From positions 1 to 44,962 of the forward strand of contig DAHVCP010000030.1 in the NCBI GenBank assembly GCA_027314025.1: a DNA stretch of 44,962 bases. The letters are read 5' to 3'. A program made the translations under genes and the position numbers. Position 1 is the stretch's first letter, and the number at the start of each line of letters is the position of its first letter. Of this stretch, positions 42,341-44,962 are shown piece after piece. This stretch comes from Acidobacteriota bacterium. Lineage in GTDB: Bacteria > Acidobacteriota > Terriglobia > Terriglobales > SCQP01. The notes under the pieces are model-generated. The model did no database searches. It was not told the DNA's origin and saw only the letters and a list, made by a program, of their open reading frames with translations.

Positions 42341-43123
42341 ATGCCTCGCCTCCTCCGCCGTTACTTCTCCGCCGCCGCGCTGCTGTTGGCGTTTTCGCTC
42401 GCGTTGGCGGCGGCCACGCCATTGGAACAACTGAAGCCCACCGGCTACGTGAACGATTTCGCCGGCGTCCTCAGCGCAGGCCAAAAAGCCCAGCTCACCA
42501 GCGCCATCGAACAAATTCAAAACACCTACGGCATTCAGCTCGCCCTGGTCACGGTCCCATCCCTGCAAGGCGGCTCCGCGTTCGATCTTGCCTACCATTA
42601 CGCCCATCAATGGGGCGTCGGTCATAAGGGCAAGGACAATGGCCTGCTGATCCTGCTCGCGATCAAGGACCACAAGTACGACACGCAGGTGGGCTATGGC
42701 CTGGAGCCCTACATCACCGACGCCGACGCCGGCGCGTGGATGCGGTCCCTCAATCCCCAACTCCGCTCCGGTGATTACGGCGCGTTCTTCGCCGGCATGC
42801 TCGAGGACATCAACCAAACCCTAGCCGCGCGCATGGGCAGCAAGGGTCATCCGGCTACCGGCGCCCCGCCCCGCCGCCGCGGCGGCTTCCCCTGGCAGTC
42901 GCTGGTCTTCATGTTGATTGTATTCGCCGCCTTTGGGCTGATCGGCCGGATGGGCGGCAACACGAGTGGGTGTCTGTTCCTGCCATTGATGCTGGGCGGC
43001 TTCGGCGGTGGGGGATTTGGCGGCGGCTGGGGCGGCGGGGGCGGCTTCGGCGGCGGCGGCGGGGGATTTGGGGGCTTTGGCGGCGGCAGCTTCGGCGGCG
43101 GCGGCGCCAGCGGCGGCTGGTAA
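42341..43123 (+). CDS. TPM-domain (YgcG/Psb32-like) exported protein with Gly-rich tail
   Basis: A 260-residue membrane-associated protein. It has a signal peptide (MPRLLRRYFSAAALLLAFSLALAAA). The TPM domain (about 30-160) has GYVNDFAGVLSAGQKAQL, LVTVPSLQGGSAFDLAYHYAHQWGVGHKGKDNGLLILLAIKDHKYDTQVGYGLEPYITD. A membrane helix lies at about 187-202 (LVFMLIVFAAFGLIG) and the last 40 residues are almost only Gly, Phe, Ser and Trp. TPM-domain proteins are implicated in photosystem repair and acid-phosphatase-like roles in other organisms; bacterial function is largely unknown. The ATG at 42341 is chosen because earlier in-frame codons precede the signal peptide with a hydrophobic but non-signal tail. 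Confidence 0.88.
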   Translation: MPRLLRRYFSAAALLLAFSLALAAATPLEQLKPTGYVNDFAGVLSAGQKAQLTSAIEQIQNTYGIQLALVTVPSLQGGSAFDLAYHYAHQWGVGHKGKDNGLLILLAIKDHKYDTQVGYGLEPYITDADAGAWMRSLNPQLRSGDYGAFFAGMLEDINQTLAARMGSKGHPATGAPPRRRGGFPWQSLVFMLIVFAAFGLIGRMGGNTSGCLFLPLMLGGFGGGGFGGGWGGGGGFGGGGGGFGGFGGGSFGGGGASGGW

Positions 43124-43508
43124 CCAGCTGGCAATCCCCGTCGTGGCAGCGCACCCTGTGTAGCGGCCCGCCCGGTCGGCAGCGCCTTGGGCTAGCCGCA
43201 GCCGTCGGCTCGGCTACATTTGCGTACGACGCGGTAACGTTAGGGGTCGGCTTTCAGCGGCGATGACCGCGTTCGCATCCCCAGCCATCGCGGCGAACGC
43301 GCGGGCCGCAGCCGGAAAACTCGCCTTCCGTTGGATTCCGCGGTAGCATTCCATTGGCCTCCCCAACGCGGCGCCGGCTCGCCCCCCTGGCGCGCAACAA
43401 TCGTCCGCCACATCCGCCGGCGTTTGGTCCCGCGGCCGAATTGGCCACCGCGGCGGTGATCGTGTCCGCCGTCGTCATCCCTTCCATATCCCGGTGGCCG
43501 CGGTGTTC
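43124..43508. other. Intergenic region between convergent genes, nothing recognised
   Basis: A 385-base gap between the TPM and SRPBCC gene ends. The open frames inside have no domain, no ribosome site and unlikely composition. No repeat copy was identified. Confidence 0.5.
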
Positions 43509-44009
43509 TCACGCTCTGCCCGCGAGCAGCTCATCCAGCTGCGCGAACTGCTCGGGCAGGCCTTCCGCCGAACCGGAAAGGGCTTCGTCGAGGGCCGCCG
43601 TCGTGGGATAGAGTTCATGCAGGGTGACCAGCGTCTGGCCGGCATTTTCTTCGAACGTCACCGTGGTCAAGGCGCCCTGATCGCCTTCTTCGTTCGTCCA
43701 GACCAGGCGCTTGTGCGGCGTCACCTCCCTGTACGTGCCGAAGAAAGCCATCGGTTGGTCGAAGGCCGGATGGCTGAACACGAGGCGATACGCGCCCCCG
43801 GTGCGCACATCCATGTCGCACGAGAGCAGCGACATGCCCGCCGACTTCGGAACCCACCAACGCTGGAACAATTCCGGTTTGCTCCACGCTTCGAAGACGA
43901 TGCGCGCCGGGGCGCTGAACATACGCGTCACGACCAGTTCGCGCTCGGACTTGCGTTCCACGGTGGTGCGGTTCATGGCGTCGGGACTACCTGTTTTTCC
44001 TTCGGGCAT
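43509..44009 (-). CDS. SRPBCC/AHSA1-type ligand-binding protein
   Basis: A 166-residue protein of the activator-of-Hsp90/START-like fold, which has a hydrophobic cavity. The motifs are typical: RMFSAPARIVFEAWSKPELFQRWWVPK, GGAYRLVF, FFGTYREVTPHKRLVWT and TLVTLHELYPTTAALDEALSG, then a short helical end. These proteins are often encoded with an ArsR regulator, whose function they may assist or be controlled by; the ligand is unknown. The start ATG 44009 is supported by AAAGGAG, about seven bases away, and overlaps the ArsR stop by 23 bases. A second ATG at 43976 is possible. Confidence 0.88.
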   Translation of the reverse strand: MPEGKTGSPDAMNRTTVERKSERELVVTRMFSAPARIVFEAWSKPELFQRWWVPKSAGMSLLSCDMDVRTGGAYRLVFSHPAFDQPMAFFGTYREVTPHKRLVWTNEEGDQGALTTVTFEENAGQTLVTLHELYPTTAALDEALSGSAEGLPEQFAQLDELLAGRA

Positions 44010-44352
44010 CTGCCCTCTCCTTTGATTTCAAGTGCTCGACGATCTTGTCCAGCGCGTCGAAGCGTGCGCTCCAAAGTTCGCGGTGCCCCTCGATCCAGGT
44101 GGCTTCTGCCTCCAGCGCGCGTACGCCAAGCCTACAGGTTCGGACGCGCCCGGCCTTTTCAGTGGTGACCAGCGCGGCCCGCTCCAACACGCCGATATGC
44201 TTCTTCATGCCCGTGAGGGTCATATGGAACTTTCCGGCGAGTTGCGAGATGGAAGCCTCGGCGCGGCCGAGCTGCTCCAGCACGCCGCGCCGGGTCGCGT
44301 CCGACAGCGCGGCAAACGAAGCGTCGAGGCGGGTTTCTCTATACTGAACCAT
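43987..44352 (-). CDS. ArsR-family winged-helix repressor
   Basis: A 121-residue DNA-binding regulator. The start MVQYRETRLDASFAALSDATRRGVLEQL is typical of the ArsR members paired with SRPBCC genes. The helix-turn-helix is about 33-55 (ASISQLAGKFHMTLTGMKKHIGVLE), followed by the wing AALVTTEKAGRVRTCRL. No cysteine metal site is present, so it is probably not a metal sensor. A palindrome covers the -10 box and the start codon, suggesting autorepression of the two-gene operon. The C-terminus overlaps the SRPBCC gene. Confidence 0.92.
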   Translation of the reverse strand: MVQYRETRLDASFAALSDATRRGVLEQLGRAEASISQLAGKFHMTLTGMKKHIGVLERAALVTTEKAGRVRTCRLGVRALEAEATWIEGHRELWSARFDALDKIVEHLKSKERADARRKNR

Positions 44353-44365
44353 CCGGTTCAGTATA
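44340..44365 (-). promoter_or_regulatory. Operator palindrome over the -10 box and start codon of the ArsR gene
   Basis: TATACTGAACC (44340-44350) and GGTTCAGTATA (44355-44365) are perfect 11-base inverted arms around a 4-base centre. On the minus strand the left-hand arm gives a -10 box TATACT seven bases before the ATG at 44352, and the other arm encodes the MVQYR start. An ArsR dimer bound here would block both transcription and initiation. Confidence 0.7.
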
Positions 44366-44406
44366 GCGCAGATGCAATTACGGCGCGCGGGAGGAACCCA
44401 TTGCTG

Positions 44407-44474
44407 GGCCCGGGCCCCAGCCCCGCCGCTGGCGGAGCGTCCCGCTTACGCGCCCGGCCGGGCCGGGGACCCCA
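44407..44474 (-). repeat. Interspersed repeat R2, solo reverse copy
   Basis: This matches 34673-34731 through the core GCGTCCCGCTTACGCGCC and GGGCCGGGGACCCCA, and the reverse complement of 42064-42112 through CCCGCCGCTGGCGG. Confidence 0.6.
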
Positions 44475-44767
44475 TATGCCCCGGCGTCGGCGCCCCGGCG
44501 GATCCGTTGCCAAAGGGGGTGCGGTCATGCGCATCCGCGGACCGGCAGCCGGGGCAGGCCACCGCCGTTACGCCGAGGGAGCCCCAGGTGAGCTAGGCCG
44601 TCGCGAGAAGCGCGCACACTCTTGAATCCAAATTCACGCCGCCCTCACTTTGCGCCGCGCCGCAGGCGGCCGTCGTCCCGGCGCCCCCCGGGGGGTTGAC
44701 GGCGACCGGCGGCTCACGCCGCGTCTCAGGCCTAGCCGGGGCCGGCCGGGCGGGTCGTCCCACGCCC

Positions 44768-44911
44768 GGGCTGAGGGAGATTCTGCGCCGCGCGCCCTTC
44801 GGACGCATCGCCTTCGCCAACACCGATCTCGCCGGGCTGGCCGATCATCGCCACTCCATCATGGAGGCCCGCCGCGCCGTCTCGCAGTTGCTGGATCAGG
44901 TGCTAACCTAG
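44768..44911 (+). pseudogene. C-terminal remnant of a flavoprotein oxidoreductase (tentative)
   Basis: The last 47 codons before the stop at 44911 read LREILRRAPFGRIAFANTD, then LAGLADHRHSIMEARRAVSQLL, which resembles the C-terminal FAD-binding end of spermidine dehydrogenase-like or amine-oxidase-like flavoproteins (PFGRI-x-x-AN-D ... A-RAV). No matching upstream domain is visible in any frame before R2, so this would be a truncated remnant. The match rests on memory of the motif and is short; the segment could also be chance. A TTG at 44696 could start a 71-residue ORF, but its first part is not protein-like. Confidence 0.35.
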
Positions 44912-44962
44912 CCCGGCGTGGCGCCTCCGGCGGCGGCGCGGGCCGGCGCATGACCGCGCCGC

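Larger units (their letters stand above)
44366..44962. other. Intergenic region with solo R2 and a gene remnant
   Basis: A 597-base stretch to the window end. It contains R2 at 44407-44474 and the apparent oxidoreductase remnant at 44768-44911. No intact gene is seen. Confidence 0.5.

Noticed and set aside
41613-42422. A 269-residue protein on the minus strand
   Set aside because: The first 172 residues translate the R1/R2 element; only the last 97 look like a protein.
42990-43120. Short GGCGG-type repeats as a tandem array or CRISPR
   Set aside because: They encode the Gly-rich tail of the TPM protein; there are no regular spacers.
43214-43512. Arg/Pro-rich minus-strand ORFs between the TPM and SRPBCC genes
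   Set aside because: They overlap each other in different frames, have no motif and no ribosome site.
44593-44823. A 76-codon minus-strand ORF near the right edge
   Set aside because: It has no ribosome site or domain and its composition reflects only high GC.

Overview
The window is about 45 kb of very GC-rich bacterial DNA with mostly tightly packed genes on both strands. The best guess at the source is a member of the Acidobacteriota. The clues are an Oar-like TonB-dependent receptor with an N-terminal carboxypeptidase-regulatory domain, divergently paired with a membrane protein; a PEP-CTERM protein; a periplasmic S10 serine carboxypeptidase; and tandem CoA-dehydratase-activase-type proteins. 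This assignment is inference: there is no rRNA or other marker in the window. No rRNA, tRNA, CRISPR array, integrase or transposase was seen.

Layout. At 1-965 (minus) lies mreC, cut by the window edge. Divergent from it are an HD-domain hydrolase and a small membrane protein (1168-2231). Next is a minus-strand cluster, 9524 to 2250: an activase-associated protein, a 1169-residue tandem ASKHA ATPase with four predicted cluster-ligand cysteines, a radical SAM enzyme, and a DoxX-type membrane protein. I read this as a low-potential, ATP-driven electron-transfer module with unknown substrate. A CsbD-like stress protein and an S10 carboxypeptidase follow. From 15531 to 11978 (minus) is an overlapping four-gene surface-glycan cassette: methyltransferase, DegT aminotransferase, phosphoglycosyltransferase and CapD/PglF-like dehydratase. 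A PQQ-type beta-propeller lipoprotein and a small secreted protein (17949-15809) are divergent from a secreted TPR protein. The TonB-dependent receptor (22717-19286) is divergent from a one-span membrane protein that may regulate or sense for it.

The plus-strand half carries pepP-accB-accC (M24 peptidase plus the two biotin subunits of acetyl-CoA carboxylase), thiE, two overlapping APC amino-acid permeases, and then an unusual secreted-protein region (32402-36683). This region holds two paralogous exported proteins of about 470 residues. One copy is intact and the other is split by an apparent one-base deletion. A PEP-CTERM protein sits between them. Both copies keep a similar upstream block and a similar GAGGC/GCCTC hairpin downstream, so a whole transcription unit seems to have been duplicated. 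After this come a membrane-bound PP2C/SpoIIE phosphatase, nnr and tsaE as one operon, a TPM-domain protein, and a convergent ArsR/SRPBCC pair whose operator palindrome covers the start codon.

The intergenic spaces hold two interspersed repeat families, called R1 and R2 here. R1 contains a hairpin with a compensatory base change. Twice R1 and R2 are joined as one unit of roughly 200 bp, in opposite orientations. There is also a 14-bp tandem repeat. Several genes have a -10-like box 5-8 bases before the start codon, which suggests leaderless transcription.
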